A stretch of DNA of 64,000 bases from Nocardioides sp. Root190 (lineage in GTDB: Bacteria > Actinomycetota > Actinomycetes > Propionibacteriales > Nocardioidaceae): NCBI RefSeq assembly GCF_001428565.1, contig NZ_LMIA01000007.1:62001-126000 (forward strand). Reading direction: 5' to 3'. The position numbers and the translations under genes are program-made. Below the pieces are notes generated by a model. That model was given only the letters and a program-made list of their open reading frames with translations, was not told the origin of the DNA and searched no databases. Shown here one piece after another: positions 14,990-24,608 of this stretch (position 1 is its first letter; each line of letters opens with the position of its first letter).

Positions 14990-15019
14990 AGAACAGGTTA
15001 ATGATCGTTAACCTGTTCT
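14990..15019. promoter_or_regulatory. 12-bp-arm palindromic operator of the carboxylase operon
   Basis: AGAACAGGTTAA (14990-15001) and TTAACCTGTTCT (15008-15019) are perfect inverted arms with a 6-nt spacer. The right arm contains the -10 box TAACCT (15009-15014) that ends 6 nt before the GTG start at 15021, so a bound dimer would block transcription. A TetR-type repressor, probably the one at 13514-14083, is the likely ligand. Confidence 0.8.
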
Positions 15020-15020
15020 C

Positions 15021-16580
<1,560 letters not shown>

Positions 16581-16690
16581 TCAAGCGAGCAGCGGCGTGC
16601 GAGGAACGAGCGCGGCGCGCAGCGAGACGAGGTTGAGCAAGCTCCGCGGCCGAGGAACGAGGTCGCGACGAGCGCGTCGAAACCCACCCA
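16581..16690 (-). repeat. Dispersed intergenic repeat (shares a 41-nt core with 25700-25740)
   Basis: This spacer between the beta and alpha carboxylase genes contains GCGAGGAACGAG and CCGAGGAACGAGG. Its segment 16644-16684, read on the minus strand, matches 25700-25740 at most positions of a 41-nt core (GGTNTCGA, then CGTCGCGACCTCGTTCCTCG). It separates two genes that otherwise look like one operon. I recall closely similar repeats from Nocardioides intergenic regions. Confidence 0.7.
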
Positions 16691-16712
16691 ACAAACGCAG
16701 AGGAACTCCCCG

Positions 16713-18545
16713 ATGATCACCACCGTCCTCGTCGCCAACCGCGGCGAGATCGCCCGCCGCGTCTTCCGGACCTGCCGCGACCTCGGCATCCGCACGGTCG
16801 CGGTGCACACCGACGTGGACGCCGACGCGCTCCACGTGCGCGATGCCGACGTCGCCGTGCACGTCACGTCCTACCTCGACGCGGACGCCGTCCTGGCCGC
16901 CGCGAAGGAGGCCGGTGCCGACGCGATCCACCCCGGCTACGGCTTCCTGTCCGAGAACGCCGCCTTCGCCCGCGCCGTCACGGGTGCCGGCCTGGCCTGG
17001 ATCGGGCCCACCCCCGAGGTGATCGAGCAGATGGGCCGCAAGGACGCGGCTCGCGACCTGGCCCTCGCCGCGGGCGTGCCTGTGGTGCCGTCGTACCGGC
17101 TCGACGAGGACCCGGCGTCGTTCGTCTATCCCGTGCTGGTCAAGGCCGCAGCCGGCGGCGGTGGCAAGGGCATGCGTGTCGTGCGCTCGGCCGCCGAGCT
17201 GCCCGAGGGCATCGCGTCCGCGAAGCGCGAGGCCGCCACGGCTTTCGGTGACGACACGATCCTGATCGAGAAGTACGTCGAGCGCGGCCGCCACATCGAG
17301 GTCCAGGTGCTCGGCGACACCCATGGGCACGTGGTCCACCTCGGCACCCGCGAGTGCTCGGTGCAACGCCGCCACCAGAAGGTCATCGAGGAGGCGCCGG
17401 CCCCGGCGCTCGAGGACGACCTGCGCGAGCGGATCCACGCCTCTGCGGTCGCACTGTCGGCGTCCGTCGGCTACGTCAACGCGGGCACGATCGAGTACCT
17501 CCTCGACGCCGCCACCGGCGACTTCTACTTCCTCGAGATGAACACCCGTCTCCAGGTCGAGCACCCGGTGAGCGAGCTGCACGCGGGCGTCGACCTCGTC
17601 CTGGCCCAGATCGCCGTCGCCGCGGGTGATCCGCTGCCCTTCGACCAGGCCGGACTGCAGTTCGCCGACCACGCCATCGAGGCGCGGATCTATGCCGAGG
17701 ACGCCTTCGGGGGCTTCCTCCCACAGGCGGGTACGGCGACGGTGGTGTCGTGGCCAGCGCGTGCCCGTGTCGATCACGCGCTCGAGAGCGGCCAGGTCGT
17801 GAGCACGTCGTACGACCCGATGCTCGGCAAGGTGATCGTGAGCGGCCCCGATCGCGAGTCCGCCCGACGTGCCCTGGTCGCAGCCCTCGACGACACCGCG
17901 ATCCTCGGCCTCACCACCAACACCGGCTTCCTGCGCCAGCTCGCCGCGAGCGCGGAGTTCACCGAGCCCGGCGGCATCGACACCGCCTGGCTGGACCGCA
18001 ACGCCGTCCCCACACCCGATCCCGCCCCGGCACGGGCGATCGCCGCACGGCTCTGGCTCGACGCGCACAGCGAGCAGACCGGGCCGTTCGCCGGTGACGG
18101 CTTCCGCATGGGTGCCGCCCCGGCGCCGGTGCTGGTGGAGTTCGCCGACGGCTCGGTCACGCTGACGCCCGCCCGCGGAAGTCATGCGAAGTGGTCGTCC
18201 GAGCAGCCAGTTCGCATGACATCCCGGGTCACGGCGCACGGCGTCGAGCTCGCCCACCACGGCCAGCGCCACGTCTTCCTCCGCCCCGACGCGAGCACCG
18301 ACCACGCAGCAGTGGCGGGCGACGGCACCCTGCTCGCGCCGATGCCCGGCACCGTCCTCGACGTCCGGGTCGCCGAGGGCGACGCCGTCACGGCGGGCCA
18401 GGTCGTCGGTGTCGTGGAGGCGATGAAGATGGAGCTCGCGCTCAAGGCGCCGTACGACGGCGTCGTGACCACCGTCGGAGCCGCGGCCGGCCAGCAGGTG
18501 GCCCTGGGTGCGGTGCTGTTCGTGATCGAGGAGAACGACGGATGA
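16713..18545 (+). CDS. accA1: Methylcrotonyl-CoA carboxylase alpha subunit (biotin carboxylase plus biotin carrier)
   Basis: 610 residues. The biotin carboxylase part (1 to ~445) starts VLVANRGEIARRVFR, with the ATP-grasp loop KAAAGGGGKGMRVV near 145-158 and the EMNTRLQVEHPV region near 275. The biotin carrier domain is at the C-terminus, with the biotinylated lysine in EAMKME about 45 residues from the end. It carboxylates biotin with bicarbonate and ATP, then hands it to the beta subunit. The ATG overlaps nothing upstream but the stop overlaps the HMG-CoA lyase start (ATGA). An odd in-frame segment near residues 490-507 is encoded by a 14-bp inverted repeat (18181-18220) and looks like an insertion in the linker. 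Confidence 0.93.
   Translation: MITTVLVANRGEIARRVFRTCRDLGIRTVAVHTDVDADALHVRDADVAVHVTSYLDADAVLAAAKEAGADAIHPGYGFLSENAAFARAVTGAGLAWIGPTPEVIEQMGRKDAARDLALAAGVPVVPSYRLDEDPASFVYPVLVKAAAGGGGKGMRVVRSAAELPEGIASAKREAATAFGDDTILIEKYVERGRHIEVQVLGDTHGHVVHLGTRECSVQRRHQKVIEEAPAPALEDDLRERIHASAVALSASVGYVNAGTIEYLLDAATGDFYFLEMNTRLQVEHPVSELHAGVDLVLAQIAVAAGDPLPFDQAGLQFADHAIEARIYAEDAFGGFLPQAGTATVVSWPARARVDHALESGQVVSTSYDPMLGKVIVSGPDRESARRALVAALDDTAILGLTTNTGFLRQLAASAEFTEPGGIDTAWLDRNAVPTPDPAPARAIAARLWLDAHSEQTGPFAGDGFRMGAAPAPVLVEFADGSVTLTPARGSHAKWSSEQPVRMTSRVTAHGVELAHHGQRHVFLRPDASTDHAAVAGDGTLLAPMPGTVLDVRVAEGDAVTAGQVVGVVEAMKMELALKAPYDGVVTTVGAAAGQQVALGAVLFVIEENDG
18181..18220. repeat. In-frame palindrome inside the carboxylase alpha gene
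   Basis: GTCATGCGAAGTGG (18181-18194) and CCAGTTCGCATGAC (18207-18220) are inverted with one mismatch and a 12-nt loop; weaker pairing extends a few bases outward. It encodes part of the linker before the biotin carrier. Intergenic palindromes of this kind are common here, but this one lies in a coding region and keeps the frame. Confidence 0.75.
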
Positions 18546-19489
18546 GCACGCTGCCGATGGTGGTGCCCGAGCCGGGCCTGCCCGGGGCCGTGACGATCTA
18601 CGAGGTCGGGCCGCGCGACGGCCTGCAGAACGAGAAGGAGGCAGTCCCGACGGCGACCAAGGCCGCCTTCGTGAAGCGGCTGATCGGTGCCGGCCTGCCC
18701 GTCGTCGAGGCGACCAGCTTCGTCCACCCGCGCTGGGTGCCACAGCTCGCCGACGCCGCCGAGCTGATGGGTGCCCTCACCGCCGATCTCGGTGAGTCCG
18801 CCCGCAACCTCCCGGTCCTCGTGCCCAATGAGCGCGGGCTGGACCGGGCCGTGGAGCTGGGTCTGCGTCACGTCGCGGTGTTCGCCTCGTCGACGGAGAC
18901 CTTCGCGCAGAAGAACCTCAACCGCTCGCTCGACACCCAGTTCGAGATGTTCGCGCCCACGATCACCCGGGCGCTGGCCGAGGGCATGGACGTCCGGGGC
19001 TACCTCTCGATGTGCTTCGGCGACCCGTGGGAGGGCCCGGTCCCGGTCGACCAGGTCGTCGCCGCGGGCACCCGGCTGCTCGACCTGGGCGTGGGCCAGC
19101 TCAGCCTCGGCGACACCATCGGGGTCGCGACGGCGGGCCATGTCCGGGCGCTGGTCGCCGGATTCGTCGCCGCCGGCGTGCCGGTCGAGCGCCTGGCCCT
19201 GCACTTCCACGACACCTACGGCCAGGCCCTCACCAACGTCCACGCCGGCCTGCAGTCGGGCGTCACGACGTACGACGCGTCCGCGGGCGGGCTCGGCGGG
19301 TGTCCCTACGCGAAGAGCGCCACCGGCAACCTCGCGACCGAGGATCTCGTCTGGTTCCTCACCGGGCTCGGGATCGAGCACGGCGTCGACCTCGCCTCCG
19401 TGGTGGAGACGAGCGTGTGGATGGCCGGTGAGCTCGGCCGCCCCAGTCCGTCCGCCGTCGTCAGGGCCCTCGGCTCGGCTGGTTCCTGA
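18542..19489 (+). CDS. Hydroxymethylglutaryl-CoA lyase
   Basis: 315 residues. It cleaves HMG-CoA to acetyl-CoA and acetoacetate, ending leucine catabolism. The N-terminus IYEVGPRDGLQNEK is the HMGL-like TIM-barrel entry with the catalytic Arg-Asp pair. Further on come GVGQLSLGDTIG and HFHDTYGQALTN (metal-binding His-x-His). GGLGGCPYAKSATGN carries the active-site Cys of the lyase. The start ATG overlaps the carboxylase alpha stop (ATGA), so it is translationally coupled. The frame is open further upstream, but that stretch overlaps the biotin carrier domain and is not used. Confidence 0.94.
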   Translation: MSTLPMVVPEPGLPGAVTIYEVGPRDGLQNEKEAVPTATKAAFVKRLIGAGLPVVEATSFVHPRWVPQLADAAELMGALTADLGESARNLPVLVPNERGLDRAVELGLRHVAVFASSTETFAQKNLNRSLDTQFEMFAPTITRALAEGMDVRGYLSMCFGDPWEGPVPVDQVVAAGTRLLDLGVGQLSLGDTIGVATAGHVRALVAGFVAAGVPVERLALHFHDTYGQALTNVHAGLQSGVTTYDASAGGLGGCPYAKSATGNLATEDLVWFLTGLGIEHGVDLASVVETSVWMAGELGRPSPSAVVRALGSAGS

Positions 19490-19509
19490 CCCCTGACTAC
19501 CGTGGGCCC

Positions 19510-20658
19510 ATGGACGGACAACGGCGGGCCTGGGGTTGGGCGGCCGCGTTGCGCGATGGCGCGACGACGCCGTGGATGGACTGGCCTGCGGACAGCTCCG
19601 GTGAGGGCGCCCCGCTCTCGACCAGCCTGCCCGGCGCGCAACAGCTCGCCCTGTTGCGCCGCCTGAACGAGGTCGCGCAGGCAGCAGGCCGCACGGTTCC
19701 CCTCGCGACGGCCGACCGGGTCCTCGCCGCCGGCGTCTCCGGGCGCGGTCGCGGCGAGCTGGCTCTCGTCGGTGCCGCCGAGGCCGGACGCTTCGGTGCC
19801 CCGCCGGTCGATCCTGCTGCGCTGTCCGACGACGAGCTGCTCCGGGTCGCGGCCGGCCTGATCGCCGATGACGTCGCCGCCCACGACGGCGACCCCGAGC
19901 CGGACCGGTCCCTCCTGGAGCGGGCCCGCCAGCTCCGCCGCCCCTGGGTGGCGTCCTTCCTCGTGCTCGGCGTGCAGTGGCGTGCCGAGCCGGCCCGTGC
20001 GGGCCTCGTCGCGCACGGCCACCGCCCGGGCGGACGCCGCCCCACGGCGTACCTCCTCGCCGACGACCTGGGCACCGTCCTCGCCCACGCCTGGGCCGCC
20101 CGCGCCTTCGACCAGGGCGGTCCGACCTGGTCGGACTTCGTGCGCAACTCCGCGAGCTTCGGCCACCTCCCGCCGCGCGCCGACCTGCCGCGGATGGCGC
20201 GCTCGGCCGCCCACAAGTACGGCGCCGGGCGTGTCGTGGTCGTTCTCGACCCGAGCGTCCTGGCCACTCTCCTCGGCGTGCGTTCGCTGCAGGGGCCGCC
20301 GCAGCTCGGCGCCCATGCGATCGACCTCGTGCGCCGGGTCGGCGAACCGTTGGGCCTCCTCGTGGACGCCGCCAGGCGCCCCGAGCTGCTCCGCTCCACC
20401 CTCGCCGCGCGCCTCGACGGACACGGCGGTCCGCTGCCGTCGGTGCCGCCGCGCTGGCAGTCGTGGCTGAGCTCGCAGGCCGAGCGCACCCACCACGAGC
20501 TCGCCGCCGCTGGCTACCCTGTGCTCGGCGATCTCGACCTCCTGCTGGCCGGATCCCTGCCGTCCGAGCCCGTCGTGCCGGTCGACGCCGAGGTCCTGGA
20601 CCTCGCGCTCGGACTGCTGCTCGACCCGATCGACCCGCCGAAGGAGACCACCGCATGA
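19510..20658 (+). CDS. Uncharacterised protein coupled to a sulfotransferase-like gene
   Basis: 382 residues, no recognised domain. It is soluble with no signal peptide or membrane segment. Features seen are an N-terminal GQRRAWGWAAALRDG, a central ARSAAHKYGAGRVVVVLDPS, and a C-terminal LAAAGYPVLGDLDLLL. The ending resembles the C-terminal part of the following sulfotransferase (ERGYDVVGDLADL), a pattern seen in glycan-modifying and sulfotransferase proteins. The ATG lies 6 nt after TACCGT (19498-19503), giving a leaderless transcript. Its stop overlaps the start of the sulfotransferase-like gene (ATGA). It may act in the same surface-modification pathway (inference). Confidence 0.8.
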   Translation: MDGQRRAWGWAAALRDGATTPWMDWPADSSGEGAPLSTSLPGAQQLALLRRLNEVAQAAGRTVPLATADRVLAAGVSGRGRGELALVGAAEAGRFGAPPVDPAALSDDELLRVAAGLIADDVAAHDGDPEPDRSLLERARQLRRPWVASFLVLGVQWRAEPARAGLVAHGHRPGGRRPTAYLLADDLGTVLAHAWAARAFDQGGPTWSDFVRNSASFGHLPPRADLPRMARSAAHKYGAGRVVVVLDPSVLATLLGVRSLQGPPQLGAHAIDLVRRVGEPLGLLVDAARRPELLRSTLAARLDGHGGPLPSVPPRWQSWLSSQAERTHHELAAAGYPVLGDLDLLLAGSLPSEPVVPVDAEVLDLALGLLLDPIDPPKETTA

Positions 20659-21881
20659 GCAAGCGGGTCCTTCTCCACGTCGGAACCCCCAAGACCGGCA
20701 CGTCCTACCTGCAGGACGTGCTGTTCCAGAACCGTGCCCTGCTCCTGAAGCAGGGACTGAGCTATCCCGCCGACCGCTTCGACGGGCACTTCCTCGCGGC
20801 GCTCGACCTGATGCGCCTGCGCTGGGGCGGCCTCGAGCGGGAGGCCGTCGGAGCGTGGGACAAGCTCGCCAAGGAGGTCCGCGACCACGACGGCACCTCC
20901 ATCGTCAGCCACGAGATCCTCGCGACGGCGTCGCGCCGTCAGGTGGAGCGCGCGCTCGCCTCCCTCGGCCACGAGCCGGACGGCAGCGGGACCGAGATCC
21001 ACCTGATCGTCTCCGTGCGCGACCTGGTCCGCCAGATCCCCGCCGAGTGGCAGGAGAACGTCAAGCACCGCGCGACCTTCCGTTACGCCCGCTTCCTCGA
21101 GCTGATCCGCGACCCGGAGCGCAGCCACCGCGTGGGTTCGTGGTTCTGGGGCGTGCAGGAGATCCCCGACATCCTGGCCCGGTGGGGCGCGACCCTGCCG
21201 CCCGAGCGGATCCACATCGTCACCGTCCCCGCGCCGGGCGGTCCACGCGACCTGCTCTGGCAACGGTTCAGCTCGGCCTTCGGGCTCGACGGACTCGAGC
21301 TCGAGCTGACCACCGAGCGCGCCAACGTCAGTCTCGGCGTCCCGGAGTCCGCGCTGGTGCGCCGGATCAATCGCGCCGCCGCCCGCGACCTCCCGCCGGT
21401 GCACTACCGGCCACTCGTGCGCGAGCTGCTGGCCCACCAGACCCTGTCCCGGCGCACCGACTCACCGCGTCTGAGCCTCCCGCCCGACCAGTACCCCTGG
21501 GTCGCCGAGCTCACCGAGTCGTGGATCGCCGAGCTCACCGAGCGCGGGTACGACGTCGTGGGCGACCTGGCCGACCTGCGCGGTGTCGCGCCGAGCGAGG
21601 ACACCTGGGCCGACCCCGACAAGCCGTCGGAGGCGCAGGTCTCCCAGGCCGCGCTGGAGGCGATCCGGGCGCTCCTGCTGGAGTCCGGCGCCCGCGAGGC
21701 CGAGGCCGACCGGCTCCGGGCCAAGCTCGAGGAGGCGCGTCGCGAGCTGATCCGCGCGCGCACACCGCGGCTGATGCGCTCGATGGAGTGGACCGTCGGC
21801 CGGCTCGAGAACAGCAGCCAGGGCCGACGTGCCCTCGGCGCCTACCGCAGGGTGCGGGGCAGGAACTCCCTGTCGGCGTAG
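20655..21881 (+). CDS. Sulfotransferase-like protein (PAPS-binding P-loop)
   Basis: 408 residues. The N-terminus KRVLLHVGTPKTGTSYLQ is the 5'-phosphosulfate-binding loop of PAPS-dependent sulfotransferases (GTPKTGT at residues ~10-16). A second binding element (LIVSVRDLVRQIPAEWQE, near 118-135) corresponds to the 3'-phosphate-binding loop. The C-terminal ~90 residues form a charged helix (ALLLESGAREAEADRLRAKL), a probable coiled coil. Family members add sulfate to lipids or carbohydrates; the acceptor here is unknown. It is coupled to the preceding gene by ATGA overlap. The last 40 bases overlap the convergent gene on the other strand. Confidence 0.82.
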   Translation: MSKRVLLHVGTPKTGTSYLQDVLFQNRALLLKQGLSYPADRFDGHFLAALDLMRLRWGGLEREAVGAWDKLAKEVRDHDGTSIVSHEILATASRRQVERALASLGHEPDGSGTEIHLIVSVRDLVRQIPAEWQENVKHRATFRYARFLELIRDPERSHRVGSWFWGVQEIPDILARWGATLPPERIHIVTVPAPGGPRDLLWQRFSSAFGLDGLELELTTERANVSLGVPESALVRRINRAAARDLPPVHYRPLVRELLAHQTLSRRTDSPRLSLPPDQYPWVAELTESWIAELTERGYDVVGDLADLRGVAPSEDTWADPDKPSEAQVSQAALEAIRALLLESGAREAEADRLRAKLEEARRELIRARTPRLMRSMEWTVGRLENSSQGRRALGAYRRVRGRNSLSA

Positions 21882-22540
21882 CGCCCGACCCGCCAGGTGC
21901 TCCAGCCGTCGGTCACCAGACCGACCGCACCGCCGACGACGGGGACCCGCTTGCCGACCGTGGTGGCGATCCGCTTGCCGATCACGCGACTGATCAGCTC
22001 GGTCGCGAGCAGCGTGGACACCGACTGGTCCAGCGCCGGGTCGTGGTGGGGTGCGGTGGCGATCGCCATCGGAGGAGCGGGGAGCTGTTGCTTCCTGACC
22101 ATCTTCACGATCGCGTCCTGGCCGAGCAGGGCCACGAGGATCGCGTTGCGCACCCGCGGGTCGTCGAGGTCGTAGCCGCGCAGGTGCGCGATCCCGGCGA
22201 CCATCCGGCACTGGATCAGCGCCAGGCCGGCGATGTTGGCGGGGGCGACGATGGCGGCGGTGACGATCCCTCCGAGGTTGGTCGCCAGGCCCTCGATCCC
22301 GGCGTAGGTGACGTGGTTCTGGATCACCTCGCGGATGGCCTTGTCGACGTTGCCGTCCTGCTCGCGCAGCTGCTCGTCGGCGGCCTTCGCCGCGGCCGGC
22401 AGCGGTCCGATCCCGACGATGGCGCGGTGCAGCGCCTCCCGCACGAAGGACTGCGTCAGCCCCGGTGCCATCTGGGTGATCCGAGGAGCGAGCTGTCGCG
22501 CCGCTTCGACGGCGAGACCCTTCTTGAGACGGGGAGCCAT
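21842..22540 (-). CDS. EcsC-family protein
   Basis: 232 residues from ATG 22540. The alternating glycine-rich amphipathic segments (GGIVTAAIVAPANIAGLALIQ, then IRVALLGQDAI-like region, then GKRVPVVGGAVGLVTDGWSTW) fit the EcsC family, whose biochemical role is not established. Two or three hydrophobic stretches suggest membrane association. TACGAT ends 6 nt before the ATG, a leaderless promoter. The frame continues upstream, but that part overlaps the lipoprotein gene and is not used. Its 3' end overlaps the sulfotransferase-like gene by 40 bases in antisense. Confidence 0.78.
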   Translation of the reverse strand: MAPRLKKGLAVEAARQLAPRITQMAPGLTQSFVREALHRAIVGIGPLPAAAKAADEQLREQDGNVDKAIREVIQNHVTYAGIEGLATNLGGIVTAAIVAPANIAGLALIQCRMVAGIAHLRGYDLDDPRVRNAILVALLGQDAIVKMVRKQQLPAPPMAIATAPHHDPALDQSVSTLLATELISRVIGKRIATTVGKRVPVVGGAVGLVTDGWSTWRVGRYADREFLPRTLR

Positions 22541-22589
22541 GGGTGAATCGTAGGCTGGTGGCTCCACTGCCCCCTTCGTGAGGAAATAC

Positions 22590-23153
22590 ATGCGTTCCAT
22601 CAAGCGTCCCATCGTCGCCACCAGCGCCGCCGTCCTGCTGGCGTTGTCCTTCGCCGCGTGCGGTGACGGCGACGACAAGGCGAGCGACGACAAGTCCTCG
22701 GAGAGCACCCCCTCGGACGACGCGTCCTCGGATGCCACCGACGGGACCGACGCGTCCGGCGAGGCCTCGACCGGCGCCCCCACCGGCGGTGCGGGCGACG
22801 CCTCGACCGTCGAGTTCTGCGCCGAGATCACCAACATCATCGAGGTCTCGGGCTCGGTCACCGGCGAGCAGCCCAACGAGTCCGAGTGGAAGAAGATCCA
22901 GGAGGCGTACGCCGACCTCGGCGAGGCCGGCCCGCCGGACGACATCCCCGCCACGGAGAAGCAGGGTTTCGAGATCGCCGTCGAGGCGGTCACCTCGCTG
23001 AGCTACGCCGAGGCGGAGAAGGCCTTCGGTGACGCGGACGGCAGCGGCGACATCCCCGGCGTCTCGCCGGAGGACAACGACAAGGCCGAGAAGTTCTTCG
23101 CCTGGGCCGGCACCGCGTGCCCCGAGCTCGGCGGCGGCGCACCCGCCGAGTGA
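22590..23153 (+). CDS. Small lipoprotein, tandem paralogue 1
   Basis: 187 residues. It has a lipoprotein signal peptide (RSIKRPIVATSAAVLLALSF) with lipobox FAAC, so it should be lipid-anchored on the outer face of the membrane. A Ser/Asp/Thr-rich linker (residues ~30-65) precedes a helical domain with FCAEITNII, EWKKIQEAYADLGE and FGDADGSGDIPGVS. This domain is repeated in the proteins at 23943 and 24609, so the three form a tandem family of unknown role; each keeps two Cys. The ATG at 22590 is preceded by GAGGAAA, preferred over GTG 22578. Its stop overlaps the aat start (GTGA). Confidence 0.85.
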   Translation: MRSIKRPIVATSAAVLLALSFAACGDGDDKASDDKSSESTPSDDASSDATDGTDASGEASTGAPTGGAGDASTVEFCAEITNIIEVSGSVTGEQPNESEWKKIQEAYADLGEAGPPDDIPATEKQGFEIAVEAVTSLSYAEAEKAFGDADGSGDIPGVSPEDNDKAEKFFAWAGTACPELGGGAPAE

Positions 23154-23899
23154 CACCAGCCCCGGTCGAGCCGCCGCCGACTCCGTGGGTCCTCCCGGGC
23201 CTCGCGGAGCTGGCGGCGCTCCCGGTCGCCGCCGACGAGCAGCCCGGTGATGCGGACGACGAGGAGAGCGCGTACGACGCCAGCGACCTCGTCGCGGTCG
23301 GCGCGGACCTCGAGCCGGGAACCGTCCTGGCGGCGTACCGGACCGGATTGTTCCCCATGCCCGAGCGCCGCTCCGTCGGCTGGTGGTGCCCGGCGCACCG
23401 CGGCGTCCTGCGGCTCGACGAGATGCAGGTCTCGCGGTCCCTGCGCCGCTCGGCCCGCCGCTTCGAGATCCGCGTGGACACGGCCTTCTCGGAGGTCCTC
23501 GCCGCCTGTGCCGACCCGCGTCGGCCGCACGGCTGGATCGATCGCCGGATCACCCGTGCCTACACCGAGCTGCACCGTCTCGGCTGGGCGCACTCCGTCG
23601 AGACATGGCGCGACGACCGCCTCGTGGGTGGCCTGTACGGCATCGCGATCGGCGGGCTGTTCGCCGGGGAGTCGATGTTCCACCACGAGACGGACGCGTC
23701 GAAGGTCGCGCTGCTCGGTCTCGTCGAGGGCCTGCGCTCCGACGCGGACGGTGCAGCCGGACGCCGACTGGTCGACGTGCAGTGGTCGACCCCCCACCTG
23801 AGCAGCCTCGGCGTCCGCCCGGTCCCACGGTCGTCGTACCTCGCCGGGCTTCCCGCGTTGCTGGACGTGCCGCGTCCTGCGATGTTCGGCGGCGCATAG
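23150..23899 (+). CDS. aat: Leucyl/phenylalanyl-tRNA--protein transferase
   Basis: 249 residues. It transfers Leu or Phe from charged tRNA to the N-terminus of proteins bearing Arg or Lys, marking them for ClpS/ClpAP-type degradation. The family signatures are seen in order: YRTGLFPMP and WWCPAHRGVL near residues 62-85, then WIDRRITRAYTELHRLGWAHSVE (read as WIDRRITRAY and LHRLGWAHSVE), then LVGGLYGIAIGGLFAGESMF. The GTG start overlaps the upstream lipoprotein stop, so it is translationally coupled to an apparently unrelated lipoprotein gene. A longer N-terminus is possible but would overlap that gene. Confidence 0.93.
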   Translation: MTPAPVEPPPTPWVLPGLAELAALPVAADEQPGDADDEESAYDASDLVAVGADLEPGTVLAAYRTGLFPMPERRSVGWWCPAHRGVLRLDEMQVSRSLRRSARRFEIRVDTAFSEVLAACADPRRPHGWIDRRITRAYTELHRLGWAHSVETWRDDRLVGGLYGIAIGGLFAGESMFHHETDASKVALLGLVEGLRSDADGAAGRRLVDVQWSTPHLSSLGVRPVPRSSYLAGLPALLDVPRPAMFGGA

Positions 23900-23942
23900 G
23901 GTGAGTCGATCCGTCCCGGGATCGTCACCGAAAGGACCCTCC

Positions 23943-24401
23943 ATGACCTTCATCAAGCGGCCCCTCGCCGCGGCCGGTGCGACCGCGCTGCTCGCCCTCT
24001 CGCTGAGCGCCTGCGGCGGTGGGGCTCCGACGGACGCCTCCAAGAAGGACTTCTGCGGTGGGCTGGCCGACGTCGTCGCCGCGAGCACCGCGATCTCGGG
24101 CGAGGAGCCCGACGAGAAGGAGTGGACCACGATCCAGGAGGCGTACGCCGACCTGGGCGACATCGGCACCCCCGAGGGCATCGGCGAGGCCGAGCGCAAC
24201 GGCTTCGAGGTCACCGTCGAGGCGATCGAGGGCCTGGACTACGACGAGGCCAAGAAGTCCTTCGGCGACGAGGACGGCTCGGACTCCATCCCCGGCGTCT
24301 CGAAGGACGAGGAGAAGGACGTCGACAAGTTCTCCGCCTACGCCACGAAGAACTGCGAGGAAGAGATCACCAAGCAGCTCACCGACGACGCCGCCGAGTG
24401 A
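23943..24401 (+). CDS. Small lipoprotein, tandem paralogue 2
   Basis: 152 residues. The signal peptide FIKRPLAAAGATALLALSLS ends in the lipobox LSAC, followed by GGGAP. The mature domain has DFCGGLADVV, EWTTIQEAYADLGDIGTP, GFEVTVEAIEGLDYDEA and SFGDEDGSDSIPGVS, closely matching paralogue 1 but without its long linker. It ends with a Cys-containing NCEEEITKQL segment. GAAAGGA before the ATG at 23943 is the ribosome-binding site. A perfect 12-bp-stem terminator follows. Function unknown; it is an extracytoplasmic lipid-anchored protein. Confidence 0.87.
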   Translation: MTFIKRPLAAAGATALLALSLSACGGGAPTDASKKDFCGGLADVVAASTAISGEEPDEKEWTTIQEAYADLGDIGTPEGIGEAERNGFEVTVEAIEGLDYDEAKKSFGDEDGSDSIPGVSKDEEKDVDKFSAYATKNCEEEITKQLTDDAAE

Positions 24402-24447
24402 TCTGACGACCTGGTCCCGCCGGTCACCTCCGGCAGCACCACCTGTG

Positions 24448-24484
24448 CAGATGGCCGGTCACCCACCGGCCATCTGACGTTTTC
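24448..24484 (+). terminator. Rho-independent terminator
   Basis: CAGATGGCCGGT (24448-24459) and ACCGGCCATCTG (24465-24476) form a perfect 12-bp stem with a 5-nt loop, followed by ACGTTTT. It separates lipoprotein paralogues 2 and 3 into distinct transcripts. Confidence 0.85.
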
Positions 24485-24608
24485 CCCGAGTGTGAATAGT
24501 CTGCCGCTCACCGGGCAGGGTGCCCGTGGGCCGGCGGTCCACGACTGTCACCCTGTCCGCGCGGACACCGAACGGTGTGCCGTGCCCCCCAGGAAAGGAA
24601 CCACCACC

